From positions 12,433,753 to 12,497,752 of the forward strand of contig CM069452.1 of the NCBI GenBank assembly GCA_035610835.1: a stretch of 64,000 nucleotides of DNA. Reading direction: 5' to 3'. Source of the stretch: Ophiura sarsii. Taxonomy: Eukaryota > Echinodermata > Ophiuroidea > Amphilepidida > Ophiuridae. The translations under genes and the position numbers were made by a program. The notes below the pieces were generated by a model. The model was not told the DNA's origin. It did no database searches and saw only the letters and a program-made list of their open reading frames with translations. The stretch's first letter is position 1. Each line of letters begins with the position of its first letter. Positions 46,860-58,910 of this stretch are shown here, piece by piece.

Positions 46860-48214
46860 ACCCCTGTAAACATCAACAATGTTGACCGTTGACCAATTTT
46901 CCCCAATATCTGGGAAACTAAGCATCGAGTGAATATACAACTATTAACTTTTTTATTCCTCATGATCACAGATTAATATGCCTTACAACATAATCAGAGC
47001 ATTTTTGCAATTTGACCACTGTATGACCTGTGACCTCTTATTGTGGCCGAACGGCTGATCGATAAAAAAATGGGAACAATGAAAATTAAATTTCTGAGGG
47101 TAACACTACCTAGAAATGACAAAAACTCCAAATGTAGTATAAATGTTGGTTAAAATACACATAGAACCGTACTAAATCGAATGTTTCGTTACGGAGTTAT
47201 CAGGCAATACGTACAAATATCATTGACCTTTTTCATTTGGTGTCAAAAATTAAATTTGGTCCGATTTCAACAAATGGATTCCCTGAGATGATACGAACAA
47301 TTTAAGATTTATTGACATCGGACCAAGTATAAAGGTCCACAGTGACAGCCACTTATAATTGAGCAGGACCCCCCCCCCCTCCCCCCCCCCCCGTCCCCCC
47401 CCCCCCCCCCCCCCCCCCCCCTATTACCGAGTGTTGGAATAATGCAACCCTAAATGTTCTGAACACTTATACCATAAAGCTATGGAATCAAGTCCAACTT
47501 TGCTTTTAACAAACGAAAATGGGAAAATACATACTGGCTCCTGTATAATCCTTTATGTGATTCTCTTAAAGCCCATTTAGCCGAGGAGGTGATTAAAGGA
47601 GTGATTGTTTGATTAAATACTTCTTCGTTTCATACTTTTAACAGAAAATTCCGTTTATATCTGGGATTGTCAAGTGTACACACAAGCGTCATTGCTCTGT
47701 CCCACACAGCCACACACCGAGTGAATATCAAATAGAAAATTGGCCTTGTTGAAGGTAGGAGGGGAGGTATTCTTAGATTAGTTTGTTCACGTACAACTTT
47801 GAATAATTCAGCTTTTCTTGGACATGGTGTGTTGTTTTAATATTAACGGCATTCCAAAAAACGGAATTAAGGGGGTGTGGACTCTCAGGTTCAGCCTCCG
47901 TAAAACTGCCGTAACTTCTTCACTATTCCTTTAATCTTATATATATAAGTATACATTCTTTTGCATAAAAGGGTTCAATGAATCTAACAATGATAATGAA
48001 ATTGACCATTTTTGAGTAAATTATAAAAAACACGTTTTTGACCCATTTTAGGTTCTGCAAAGATAACTCAAAATATATTTTGTTAAATGTTGTCGTACTA
48101 GTTTTATGATAACATTCGCCAGGGTGCTTTTTTTAATATCTTATTTATTTTTGGAGTTTTAGACCAAAAAGTGCCAAAAAAACCACTATAATATAGTATT
48201 TCTTAAAGAATATA
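46860..48214. other. No gene seen; poly(C) tract
   Basis: An interrupted C tract covers 47,369-47,421, ending in 27 consecutive C. The rest is AT-rich with no recognisable exon or repeat. Confidence 0.5.
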
Positions 48215-48216
48215 TA

Positions 48217-51200
48217 GTCCAGAGGAATTTAATTGATATGGCCCTGACAGGTGGAAAGTTAGTACAGACTCTTTTTGATGATTGATTTGAGTTTATATAT
48301 GCCTAAGGTAATAATTTTCAGAGGGTGTGCAAAATTTCACCCTAAGGGATTTTTTAAAATCCAAGATGGCCGCCATTACCCCTAAAATGCATTAAAATGG
48401 TAATAACTCCGTAATTGATTGTTATTATGATATGATTGTAGGCTTTATATCAAGATTTTTAAGCTTGAGAAATCTACTAGAGTGATAATGGATGTGATCT
48501 GATCATTCCATAACCACAGAAATCCAATATGGTCGCCCTGTAATCCAAAATGGCCGCCGAAATCATGAATTTGGCTAAAAAATTGTAATAATTAATGATG
48601 AGGACAAGTCTGTGAGCTTTACATCCATGTTTTGAATCATGAGCAATCTGCTGAAGGGTTTATTAATGTTACTTGATAACTGCATCACCATCAAAATGTA
48701 ATATGGCCACCCTGTAATCCAAAATGGCCGCTGAAATCTTGAATTTGGCTATAAAATTGTAATAATTAATGATGGCAACAAGTCTGTGAGCTTTACATCC
48801 ATGTTTTGACGCATGAGCAATCTGCTGAAGGGTTTGTTTTAATGTTACTTGATAACTGCATCACCATCAAAATGAAATATGGCCACCCTGTAGTCCAAAA
48901 TGGCCGCTGAAATCATGAATTTTGCTATAAAATTGAAATAATTAATGATGACGACAAGTCTGTGAGCTTTACATCGATGTTTTGAAGCATGAGCAATCTG
49001 CTGAAAGGTTTAACAATGTTACTTGATAACTGCATCACCATCAAAATGTAATATGGCCACAGTGTAATCCAAAATGGCCGCTGAAATTGGTTTACAACTG
49101 TAATAATTAGTGAAAATTACGTGTTTGTGGGCTTCACATCCCGTCAAAATGTCATCCTGGATCTGCCCCGACCTTTTTTGTGTTAGGCTTATACCAAGAA
49201 TGCCTTCACCCACTTCAAGATATAGTTGAAGTTCATCGATGTTGGCAGCGGCGATGGAAGAAAAATCAATTAGGCAGGAGGTGAGCGAGTTCTACTTTTG
49301 TTTTATATATTGAAATATGTAGAGAAAAAAACCTAAAATGGTCCAGAAAATCGCTCATTAAGCCATCTTGTGGGACAAATCTAACGTATTTGATCTTTTA
49401 TTGATGAAACATTGAAACAAATTTGCGAGAAGCCCGCAACATTGCCGACTTTAACACACCAATGGTCCAGTAAGCTGTCAAAAACACAACACCTGCAGTA
49501 ATTTATGATAGATGGGCTAGATGGGATGGTAGTGATAGGGGATGGAGGGGTATATGGTATGGTATAGGATACCGGGATAGATGGGATGGTAGGAATAGGG
49601 GGATAGAGAGGTTTATGATATGGTATATAGGATAGATGGGATGGTAGGGATAGGGGGATGGAGTGGTATATAATATGGTATGTAGGATACTGGAATAGAG
49701 GGGATGGTAGGGATAGGGGGATGGAAGGGTATATGATATGGTATATAGGATAGATGGGATGGTAGGGGGATGGAGGGTATGATATGGTATATAGGATAGA
49801 TGAGATAGGGGATGGAGGGGTATATGATATGGTATATAGGATACTGGAATAGAGGTGATGGTAGGGATAGCCTGATAGGGGAATGGAAGGGTATATGATA
49901 TGGTATATAGGATAGATGCGATAGGGGATGGAGTGGTATATGATATGGTATATAGGATACTGGAATAGAGGGGATGGTAGGGATAGGGGACGGAAGGGTT
50001 TATGATATGGTATATAGGATAGATGAGATAGGGGATTGAGGGGTATATGATATGGTATATAGGATACTGGGATAGATTGAATGGTAGGGATAGGGGGATG
50101 GAAGGGTACATAATATGGTATATAGGATAGATGGGATGGTAGGGATAGGGGATGGAAGGGTATATGATAATGGTATATAGGATAGATGGGATGGTAGGGA
50201 TAGGAGGATGTATGGGTATATCCTATATACGATAGCATATATCCCTCCATCCCCCTATCCCTACCATCCCATCTATCCTATATACCGGCATATACCCCAC
50301 TATCCCCCCCCCCCCCCCCCCCCCCCATCCCTACCATCCCATCTATCCCAGTATCCTATATACCATACCATACAAGCATTTTGTTAAGCGGGCACCCAGG
50401 AGTTTTTTACCCACTGGTTGCCAAGTTTTGGCTCCTGGTGTTTTCCAAACTTTGCACAGTAAAGTATTGGACCAGGAGCCATTTTTTGTCAAAATAGTAA
50501 AAAGTAGCTCCTGGTCAAGACCTACAAAAGGCTTACTACCATATATACCATCCCATTTATCCCATATATCCTAAATTACTGCAGGTGTCGTGTTTTGACG
50601 GCTTACTGGACCATTGTTGTGTTAAAGTCGGCAATTTTGAGGGCTTCTCGTGAATTTGTATCAATGTTTCATCAATAAAAGATAAAATAAGTTAGATTTG
50701 TCCCACAAGATGGCTTCATGAGCAATTTTCTGGACCATTTTAGTTATTTTTTCTACATGTTTCAATATAAAACAAAAGTAGAACTCGCTCACCTCCTCCC
50801 TAATAGATATTTCTTCCATTGCCGCTGCCCACATCAATGGTCTTTAACTATATCTCGTAGTGAGTGGAGGCGTTCTTGGTTTAAGCCTAGCACAAAAAAA
50901 GGTCAGGTGGGATCCAGGATGACATTTTGACAGGATGTTAAGCCCACAAACACGTATTTTCCCATAATTATTACAGTTGTAAACCAAAAATTCATGATTT
51001 CAGCGGCCATTTTAGATTACAGGGCGGCCATATTACATTTTGATGTTGATGCAGTTATCAAGTAACATTAATAAACCCTTCAGCAAATTGCTCATGCTTC
51101 AAAACATGGATATAAAGCTTACAGACTTGTCGTCATCATTAATTATTACAATTTTATAGCCAAATTCACAATTTCAGTGGCCATTTTGGATTACAGGGCG

Positions 51201-51850
51201 GCCATATTACATTTTGATGGTGATGCAGTTATCAAGTAACATTAATAAACCCTTCAGCAGATTGCTCATGCTTCAAAACATGGATTAAAGCTTACAGACT
51301 TGTCGTCATCATTAATTATTACAATTTTATAGCCAAATTCACGATTTCAGCGGCCATTTTGGATTACAGGGTGGCCATATTACATTTTGATGGTGATGCA
51401 GTTATCAAGTAACATTAATAAACCCTTCAGCAGATTGCTCATGCTTCAAAACATGGATGTAAAGCTCACAGAATTGTCGTCATCATTAATTATTACACTT
51501 TTATAGCCAAATTCATGATTTCGGCGGCCATTTTGGATTACAGGGCACCCATATTGGATTTCTGTGGTTATGGATTGATCAGATCACATCAATAATCACT
51601 CTAGTAGATTCCTCAAGCTTAAATTTTTTGGTATGAAGCCTACAATCATATCATAATAACAATCAATTACAGAGTTATAACCATTTTAATGCAATTTAGG
51701 GGTAATGGCGGCCATCTTGGATTTTAAAAAATCCCTTAGGGTGAAATTTTGCACACCCTCTGAAAATTATGACCTTAGGTATATATGAACTCAAATCAAT
51801 CATCATAGTCTGTACTAACTTTCCACCTGGTACCATCTATTCCTCTGGAC
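48217..51850. mobile_element. 3.6-kb TA-flanked foldback element
   Basis: TA lies at 48,215-48,216 and 51,851-51,852. The arms (about 48,217-49,505 and 50,570-51,850) are inverted copies along their whole length, starting GTCCAGAGGAA. Each arm contains four units of about 175 bp with ATGGCCACCCTGTAATCC and GAGCAATCTGCTGAAGGGTT. The core is a minisatellite. No transposase frame is seen. Sea urchin TU foldback transposons have a comparable plan of long arms with internal repeats, but no sequence link is claimed. Confidence 0.88.
49505..50345. repeat. Minisatellite core of the foldback, period about 50 bp
   Basis: Units of GATAGATGGGATGGTAGGGA plus TAGGGGGATGGAAGGG plus TATATGATATGGTATATAG repeat from 49,505 to about 50,220, then switch to the opposite strand (50,230-50,345), including 23 C at 50,304-50,326. 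The long Tyr/Pro/Ser/Ile-rich open frames on the minus strand (49,381-50,250) only reflect this repeat. Confidence 0.9.
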
Positions 51851-51869
51851 TAATAACACAACCTTCCTT

Positions 51870-52395
51870 GCGCCTTTGATCTGTCTGCTTCACTAATGCA
51901 GCCATCGAGAGTACTACATGTACAATAGTTATATTGTTAACGCCAGATAAGTAGAGAGGTTTCTAGTTAATCACCGATCTTTTTCCGATGCTTTTAACAA
52001 TAGAACGAAATACCGTTGGAATATCGTTGTAAAATCGCTAGAAAAATGCTTTAAAATCACTGTAGAGTTTGGATATCGCCCCTAAGTTATTTATATACAT
52101 GTAGAAAAAACTTTTTCCCGAGCGAGATCCACTAATTCTTGTGAGGAAACTTGTTTTTTTTGTTTGCTTTGATTTATCGAGAAACAATATATCTTCTGAA
52201 ATATCTTTAAAAATATTAGGGAATTTCCAGTTGTGGCTTTACATGTCCCAAGCGGTTGCGCGTCATTATTAGCAGGGCCACTAAGAAAAAGAAATAGTTG
52301 ATATAACGACCACGTGACGTAGCAAGCAACAAGCTGCAAGCACATGCATTTATATAATCAACACCACAATCTGAATAAAGAGTGAGATTTGTTTA
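51870..52395 (+). repeat. Dispersed repeat, copy 2 (of 38,637-39,510)
   Basis: It starts about 18 bp beyond the foldback and matches the 38.6-kb copy in direct orientation but lacks about 320 bp of its middle. No coding potential was recognised. Confidence 0.75.
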
Positions 52396-52849
52396 ACGAT
52401 AATATGGATAGGAAAACATCAACTTGTTCATAAATAAAGAGATTTCCTTCTTTGTCAAGCCACATAGATATTGTAATCAGGAGAAACTCGTTGATTAGAT
52501 AATTTGGTGGAAGGGTTTTCAAAATTAAAATAGATATCATAATCACGTGACTATATTCAATGTACATTATATGTAGAGTTTGCTTCCAAAATAGTCAAAT
52601 TCAATGTATATGGCCGCACTGCATAATTAGAATGTATGGCTCAACGTATAAATATGTATAGTGATATGATATACTTCTACGATAGTCGTGAAAGAAATAT
52701 TGTGCATCACCATACGTACAAGCACCAATCAAAAATGAAGCAAACCAATTCAAAAGTGTCCATAATAATATAATAATGTTTGCATTGGTGTTGTATAAGT
52801 CGTACGTACAAGTCCCTTTACCTAGCCGATTTGGCTTGCCGGAGCTATA

Positions 52850-52977
52850 CCGGAGCACACATTTGGCGATTTTCGGGGATCACATCGCTAAGAACGGTAG
52901 TACATTTATTTTTCAAGTGCCTTGTCCACGGAGCCCCGCCGATTTTCTCGCCGTTGTAATTATAATGTGTGCTCCGG
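52850..52977. mobile_element. Short hairpin MITE (128 bp)
   Basis: The 14-bp ends CCGGAGCACACATT and AATGTGTGCTCCGG are perfect inverted repeats, with a weaker inner pair (GGCGATTTTCGG / CCGATTTTCTCGCC). It is much GC-richer than its surroundings. Confidence 0.6.
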
Positions 52978-53019
52978 TTTAGTCCCGGCGAGGTACATCG
53001 GTAGTGTGTAGCAGCGCCT

Positions 53020-53800
53020 AAAGGTTCAGTAATCTTTTCAAAGAACTTATAAGTTATAGAATAATTATGATACTAACCTTCCGATGAGAGTTATCTATGG
53101 TTCAAAAAATTAAATCGCACTTTTACAATGTGTACCATTTCAATGGCGAGAAAAAACAAAAACGAAGCATTCGTTTCAGAGTAATGAAATTCGTTTCAGA
53201 GTCATGAAATTAGGGCATATGAAATGAAAAAATCGTTCAAATTAGAGGACTAAACAAACATTCAACAATTAAAAAAGTACTATTGAGCGTTATGCAATCA
53301 ATTACTATAGCTCTTGTTATTATAATAATTTGTGATAGGTTTGACATCAAAAATAATTCCCAAATTTGTGCTGTCCTTATTTTTTTTCTTTCATCTTTTA
53401 AATTCCCATTTCCTTTAAAGGATATATGAAATTGTTAACAATGTACATCATTGACGAATAACCTGTTACTAACGTAACGTTTGTTTATTAAAGAAAGCTA
53501 AAAGGTCAAAAATTGTCCACGTTTTGATTGATAGGATTGACCCTTGGGGTTTGTGAATGTAGGTTAGTGTCCGCACAGCGAAAACTTGAGAAATAATATA
53601 GATTACGCACAAGTCTACGTCGATTCAAGTTGCTGAAGCCCGAATGGAAATTTTGTTGATCAATAATTTCCGAAAATTTCAGAGATGTATGAACGAATAT
53701 GCGCCATGAATCTAAGGCAGCTTTTATAATTAAACGGTATGATGGTGCGGTTTAAGGCTGGATTGCTATAACATTGGCCTGTGTGTTTGATGGACAATAA
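53020..53800 (+). repeat. Dispersed repeat family X, copy 2 (most complete)
   Basis: It includes both the 5' part shared with copy 3 (GATACTAACCTTCCGATGA, CACTTTTACAATGTG, AATGGCGAGAAAAA) and the 3' part shared with copy 1. Reading frames in the middle give HFYNVYHFNGEKKQKRSIRF and VMQSITIALVIIIICD, close to copy 3, but they are interrupted by stops and shifts. Confidence 0.8.
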
Positions 53801-53983
53801 ATTATATTGTTATATAACACACAAAAACAGAGGTAATAAAATAAATCAAATAGGTGCTTTTTATCTTGCAATGTGAACGTAGTAAATTAACACCACATCT
53901 ATAAAACCATTCACTTATGCACTGCTCTGTGCTGTGACGTGTGTGCCGTTCCATTGTACGTCAAGTAATTGTTGATATATTTT

Positions 53984-54069
53984 ACTACCAGCTATAATAC
54001 AGCATGTCCCATGAAACTTGGTCCAAATGTTGGCAAGCTGTAACTTAATAATGTAATATAGCTGGTAGT
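53984..54069. mobile_element. Tiny hairpin element (86 bp)
   Basis: ACTACCAGCTATA and TATAGCTGGTAGT are perfect 13-bp inverted ends. No target duplication is evident. Confidence 0.55.
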
Positions 54070-55310
54070 TAATAATGTGTATTTCTTCTTGATATTATAC
54101 GGAGAGAAAGTGTATGCATGTGTCTGATTCTTAAATATTACCCAAAATCAAGATTAATGGTGAATTAATCCCCCACGTTGGCAAGGATGTCCACTCTAAT
54201 AATTCTACCGACTACAAACTAAAAACATAGTGGCACATAACTCCTTGTGTCACCTAGACTGGGACCGAAAAATCCCTATGCTCCCCAACTTTTAGTGTGA
54301 AATTCTAGTCTATAGAGGTAGACCAGAATATTTGAATCGAGGATTGATTTGTTGTAATAAGAGGGCTGATTTTTCTGAGATTCTTAAAAGTGTAAGTTCA
54401 TACATGTAATACAATTAACACTCGCCAATTTTTAAGGAAATATCCACTGAGTTCCTGTTTTTTATCCCATTTTAAAATATTTAGCGGTATCAAAAATGAA
54501 ACATTGGGAGCACATTTGGGCTATTGCCTACCATAACTTAATTAATATGTAATACAATGTAAGCTGAAATGTTTACACACAATAATGAAATACAAATCGG
54601 CAATTGCCGAACAATACTACTGATAATGGGCTCTAGAGCAGTTTCTGATTCTGCCAATATCATAGTTTATATTAAATGCTGACAGGTTAGTCGGTGGCAA
54701 TTGACGAGACTAACAAGGGAATTAATGATTTTGATAGAATTCCAATTCATCATGCAAACAGAGGTGAGTTTTGGTAATTGCCGATCTCAAAGGCAAACAT
54801 TCATTATTGGATACCATTTAAATCTTTTGAAAATTGATGGAAAATAATCACAGTGTTAATTGTAAAAATGTACATCTCAGTGTTTATCAACATTGAAGGC
54901 GCAGCCTCCAACACACAACTACGTAAATCACTTAAAACATGTAAATTTTTTGATTTAATCGTCGTATAATACGTGTATGTTTTGAATGCTTGAAATGGAC
55001 AAACCATAAAGCCCTATTATTTGAAATGCTATCTCAACATATCTATTGATGGACGTAAAGAGTTTTGTGTTCCGGGGAATTGAATTTCCACACTTTATTG
55101 CACCTTTTTGCATCGATGTGATATGAAATGCAGAGTTCGTAAAAGATGAAAACTATAGATCTGAAAATATTCCCAATAGAACTCGCAATAAAGATTTCCA
55201 ATAACTCCATATGTCAAATGCGTTCCAATCTAAAGATCACTGCCTTCAGAGGGTGTGTACAGGTACTTATGTGCTTTTTCATTTTAATGGCAGCAAATCT
55301 TTGATCACGA
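54070..55310. other. No gene seen
   Basis: AT-rich sequence with only short open frames. No repeat or exon was recognised. Confidence 0.45.
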
Positions 55311-55311
55311 T

Positions 55312-55640
55312 TACGTGTCAGATTCGTTTGGGGCTACGTGCGAATTGTACAAATTAATTTTACCATTTATGGTCGGTTTGCTATGGACCAATATGTTCTT
55401 CTTCTTTTTTTTCTTCTTTTTTCTCTTTTTTTTTTGGGGGGGGGGGGGGTGCGTCTGGCAATGTAACGCAATGTGGTTTGTGCTATTTATTGGCATCAAA
55501 TCTATGATTTAGTGTCAGATTCGTTTTCGGTATAAATTGTCGGTTTCCTATGAACAAAGATTTGTTTTTTCTCAGTATAACGCAAAATAGTTTATGACTA
55601 ATTGTTTGGTATTTACTTTTAGATGTACCTGTTTTGTTCA
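55312..55640 (+). repeat. Diverged tandem duplication of about 197 bp with T/G tract
   Basis: GTGTCAGATTCGTTT occurs at about 55,315 and 55,512, followed by related TCGGTTTSCTATG and AACGCAA words in each copy. The first copy has a poly(T) stretch with 14 G at 55,436-55,449. Confidence 0.65.
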
Positions 55641-57170
55641 AGAAATTAAATCTACTACCTCGTTACTTAGCGTATTAAACATGTCAAATCCTCATAACCG
55701 CCCAGACATTGCGCCTATACGCTGTTTTTTTTAAAAATGCTACGGAAGTATTCCATAATCACCCCAAAAAATGCACACAAATGTTCTCTTGGGGAACTCT
55801 TGGAATTAGGGTTCAAAGTTCAGGGTACATCATTGCGTTATTAGCGATATTGACACGATGGCGTTCCATCGAAATGGTGACATGCTTTGATTACTGTGTG
55901 ACTACGAGCTGCATGTACAGAACATCTCCATTCAAAATACAGTTCGAAGAGCATGATACCGTACTACGATGCATTTCATGGATATTTGTAGCATAAATTA
56001 ACAACCACTGATGTGATAAATGTGAAAAGTGTATACATTAATTTATAGTTATTATAATAGCTTATTAATAACAAAATCGACAGAACAATGGAAAATGTCA
56101 TGGAAATTAATCATTTTGGAGCCGTTCACCACCTTGCCGTTGATCGATCAGGCTATTAAACATTGTCACTAATGTTTATAACCATCTCAACTTTTCTTAT
56201 GGTGGTGTGCCATTAAATGGAATAAACTTGACCAAAATATTCGAGTCATTCATATTCTTAGTACATTGACAAGCCGTCTAGTCTATATATTTGTTTATAT
56301 TCATAAGTTTTGAAATGATGATATTTCATGTAGTATAAGTTGATCGGTACCTCAGGGAAAAACAAAGCATTGTATACATTATGTAGACTATATGAAGCTG
56401 TTCTTTACCGTAAATCAGTGGTGTAATAAGCTACGATTTTTCCAGGGGGCAAAATTTTCAAAATGTTCGTAAAAGGGTGCCCCAATTTTTAAAAACTTTT
56501 TGCAGTCAGCTCAGAATTTTTTTTGCGAGTTGCCCCCCGGTAGCTACGCCACTGCCGTAAATATCATTATATGATTTTTGTTATGTAGGCCTACTTTTAT
56601 ATTTATTTCTTATGCTTTTGTTAAATACCCTATAGGATAAAACATCTTTAACTAAAATAGTGACAAACCCTTTATCTTGCGATTTTAAATTGTTTAAATG
56701 TCCACTTTAAAAATGAAATATCAACTAACCTGTTGTGATTGATGCTAGTGCTGTTGACCAACGCATTCGAGGTAATAACTGTCAAAAAGTGCATTAAGAC
56801 AAAGTTGCTGGAAGGAAGAACTAAATCAGAATTAAGAATAGTAATTTATATTCTGTAATGCAAAGGCTAAATGTCGAGTACTTGATGGCATTTTGAAAAC
56901 AGTTAGAAACATTTATAAATGCATCTTAGATGAAATTTCTGCCGTTCCACTTGCTACCTTTTTGTACATGAACTATACATTTGTCTGTAAATGATCATCT
57001 CAACTTGTGACGTTGTCTGAACTCGTGACTATTTACAATGTCGTATGACATTAATTTCAAATGCCATGTCATATACGTAATACCTATAAACCATTGCCAC
57101 AGGTGGCATTTGACGGTGTTTAAGTCATGTCAATATAATTAGCATTTTTCATAATTTTGAGATTTTTCCC
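55641..57170. other. No gene seen apart from one small MITE
   Basis: The 95-residue frame at 55,709-55,996 matches nothing I know and lacks splice support. The MITE at 56,416-56,554 is the only recognised element. Confidence 0.45.
56416..56554. mobile_element. Small MITE with ends CAGTGGYGTA..AGCTAC
   Basis: The ends CAGTGGTGTAATAAGCTAC and GTAGCTACGCCACTG are imperfect inverted repeats. The interior is inverted again around GGGGGCAAAATTTT and TTGCCCCCCGG. CAGTGGCGTAGC-type ends are common in animal MITEs. The length is 139 bp. Confidence 0.7.
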
Positions 57171-57171
57171 C

Positions 57172-57989
57172 TCGGCGCTGTGTACAATCTCTATGGGGAA
57201 TATAGAAAATGTTCCCAATTCTACGTTCAATTTACTATAACTCCTCATCCCTGTATGGTACAAACATGATTTTGCTCTCATTTTATAGAATATTGTATAT
57301 TCTATAAGATTCTGTTTCAACAAATGTGACAACTATTGTGTAACAATTGTAATCATGAATCGATTGCATTGTCCTTGGTTTTTTCCCTATTCGCTACACA
57401 GTGAACTTGCCCTTATTCATCGGTTTTGCATACATGACTATAACAACAACAAAAATGTAACCGATGATAGCAAAATTATATATTTTTGGAAAGCTCTCAA
57501 ATAGGGGAGTTCAAAAATGCCGTTTAAATCAGGATAGGGTGCATTCCCCCCAAAATATACTTGTAAACTCTATTAAATATGAAATTTAAACGTTTGTGCT
57601 CATTTACTTCTCGATATAGTATATTTCAACATGTTTACTATTCACAACTATTATGTTCTAATGGGTAATTGCATGAGGAACTTAAATATGCACAGTAAAA
57701 TTATGATTGGGATAGGTATAAAAATATTATTGAGCTTAAATCAAAATATGAAAAAAAATCGCTATTTTTTGAACATCCTTAATCACAACATGTTACCATT
57801 AGGTCTTATCTTAATTCCAATAGCATATTTGGATTTCTTGTGAGATTACTGTTTAGAAAATATATACTTTTTATGGCAAATAAAAATAACAAATAGTTAT
57901 TGCGATATGCTAATTCGAATCTCACATGGTGTAAAATGTAAAAATCTGGACATGCAACGGTAAGGGTGGCGAGTTCAAAACACACGGCC
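57172..57989 (-). mobile_element. TTAA-type element, truncated copy B
   Basis: It is the reverse complement of about 10,071-10,820, with matching words such as CCCTATTCGCTACACAGTGAA, CTCATCCCTGTATGGTAC and GGACATGCAACG. One terminal repeat, GAGTTCAAAACACACGGCC, remains at 57,989. The other end and the TTAA pair are lost. Confidence 0.88.
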
Positions 57990-58001
57990 TGATACATTTA
58001 T

Positions 58002-58465
58002 GACTTTTGCAATAGCTTGCTATATGGACTTCCTTCTAGCGACCTTGGGAGGCTGCAGCTGATCCAAAACGCTGCTGCAAGACTCGTAACGAAAATGAAT
58101 CGTCATGACCACCAGCATATCACACCTGTTCTCCGCAATCTGCACTGGCTTAGGATTAATGACAGGTTTTTTTAAAGATCGCGCGCGCTTCTAATAAACA
58201 AAGCTCTCAATGATCAGGCGCCAATTTACATTACCATGATTATAGAACTCTTAGTACGCCATTCACCATCTAGATTGCTAAGATCCGAATCTCGTGTCTT
58301 GCTCATTCCTCCCAGGAACACTAACACAATGTTCTACAGACATCGCGCTTTTGCATTCGCAGCACCTTTTATTTGGAACAAGCTTATCCGGTAAATACCA
58401 AGACTGCTGCCACTGTCAAAATGTTCAAGAGTCGCCTGAAGACATATCTTTTTAACAATAAATGT
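58002..58465 (+). pseudogene. LINE 3' end (C-terminal part of ORF2), decayed
   Basis: Translation gives FCNSLLYGLPSSDLGRLQLI, QNAAARLVT, HITPVLRNLHWLRINDR, then after a T-run and frameshift near 58,168 LLINKALNDQAPIYI, HRAFAFAAPFIWNKL and FKSRLKTYLF-like remains. This is the conserved tail of CR1/L2-type reverse transcriptase proteins. At least one stop and one shift inactivate it. It lies 13 bp from the end of copy B of the TTAA element. Confidence 0.88.
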
Positions 58466-58547
58466 GATATGCTATTTAATGTTAATGTTATTGATCATTT
58501 CAAATGTTAATGTTATTGATCATTTCAAATTAATAACAAAATAAAAA

Positions 58548-58910
58548 GGTGTCCCAAAGGTTCGGTTATCTGCTCACAGCACTTTTAGAATGATTTTGAT
58601 ACTAACCTCCTGATGATAGGTATCTTTGATTCCAAAATAGAAAATGAATCTCACTTTTATAATGTGCACTATTTTAATGGCGAGAAAAACCGAAACAAAA
58701 GCATTCGTTTCAGATTAAGCATTAAAAAGAGGACTAAACAAACATTAAAAAATATACTATTCAGTGTTATGCAATCAATTACTGTAGCTCTTGTTATCAT
58801 GATCATTTGTGATGTGTTTGATATCAAAAACAATTCTCAAGTTGTTTCTATCCTAATTAGTTTTTCATCTTTTGAATTGCCATTTTCTCTAACTCGGCTA
58901 CGGTGATCGG
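58548..58910 (+). repeat. Dispersed repeat family X, copy 3, with a 97-residue open frame
   Basis: It starts AGGTGTCCCAAAGGTTCGGT and matches the first half of copy 2. An open frame from the ATG at 58,613 to 58,906 contains HFYNVHYFNGEKNRNKSIRF, a Lys/Arg-rich stretch, a hydrophobic segment (MQSITVALVIMIICDVF) and DIKNNSQ. Copy 2 encodes a similar peptide with several synonymous differences. The protein family is not recognised. It may be part of a transposon protein. Confidence 0.6.

Noticed and set aside
49381..50250. 289- and 202-residue Tyr/Pro/Ser/Ile-rich open frames on the minus strand
   Set aside because: They are translations of the 50-bp minisatellite core. Two overlapping frames give similar low-complexity peptides, as expected from the repeat and not from a gene.
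55315..55512. Overlapping frames with Phe-rich or Lys-rich runs
   Set aside because: They arise from a T-rich/G14 low-complexity tract.
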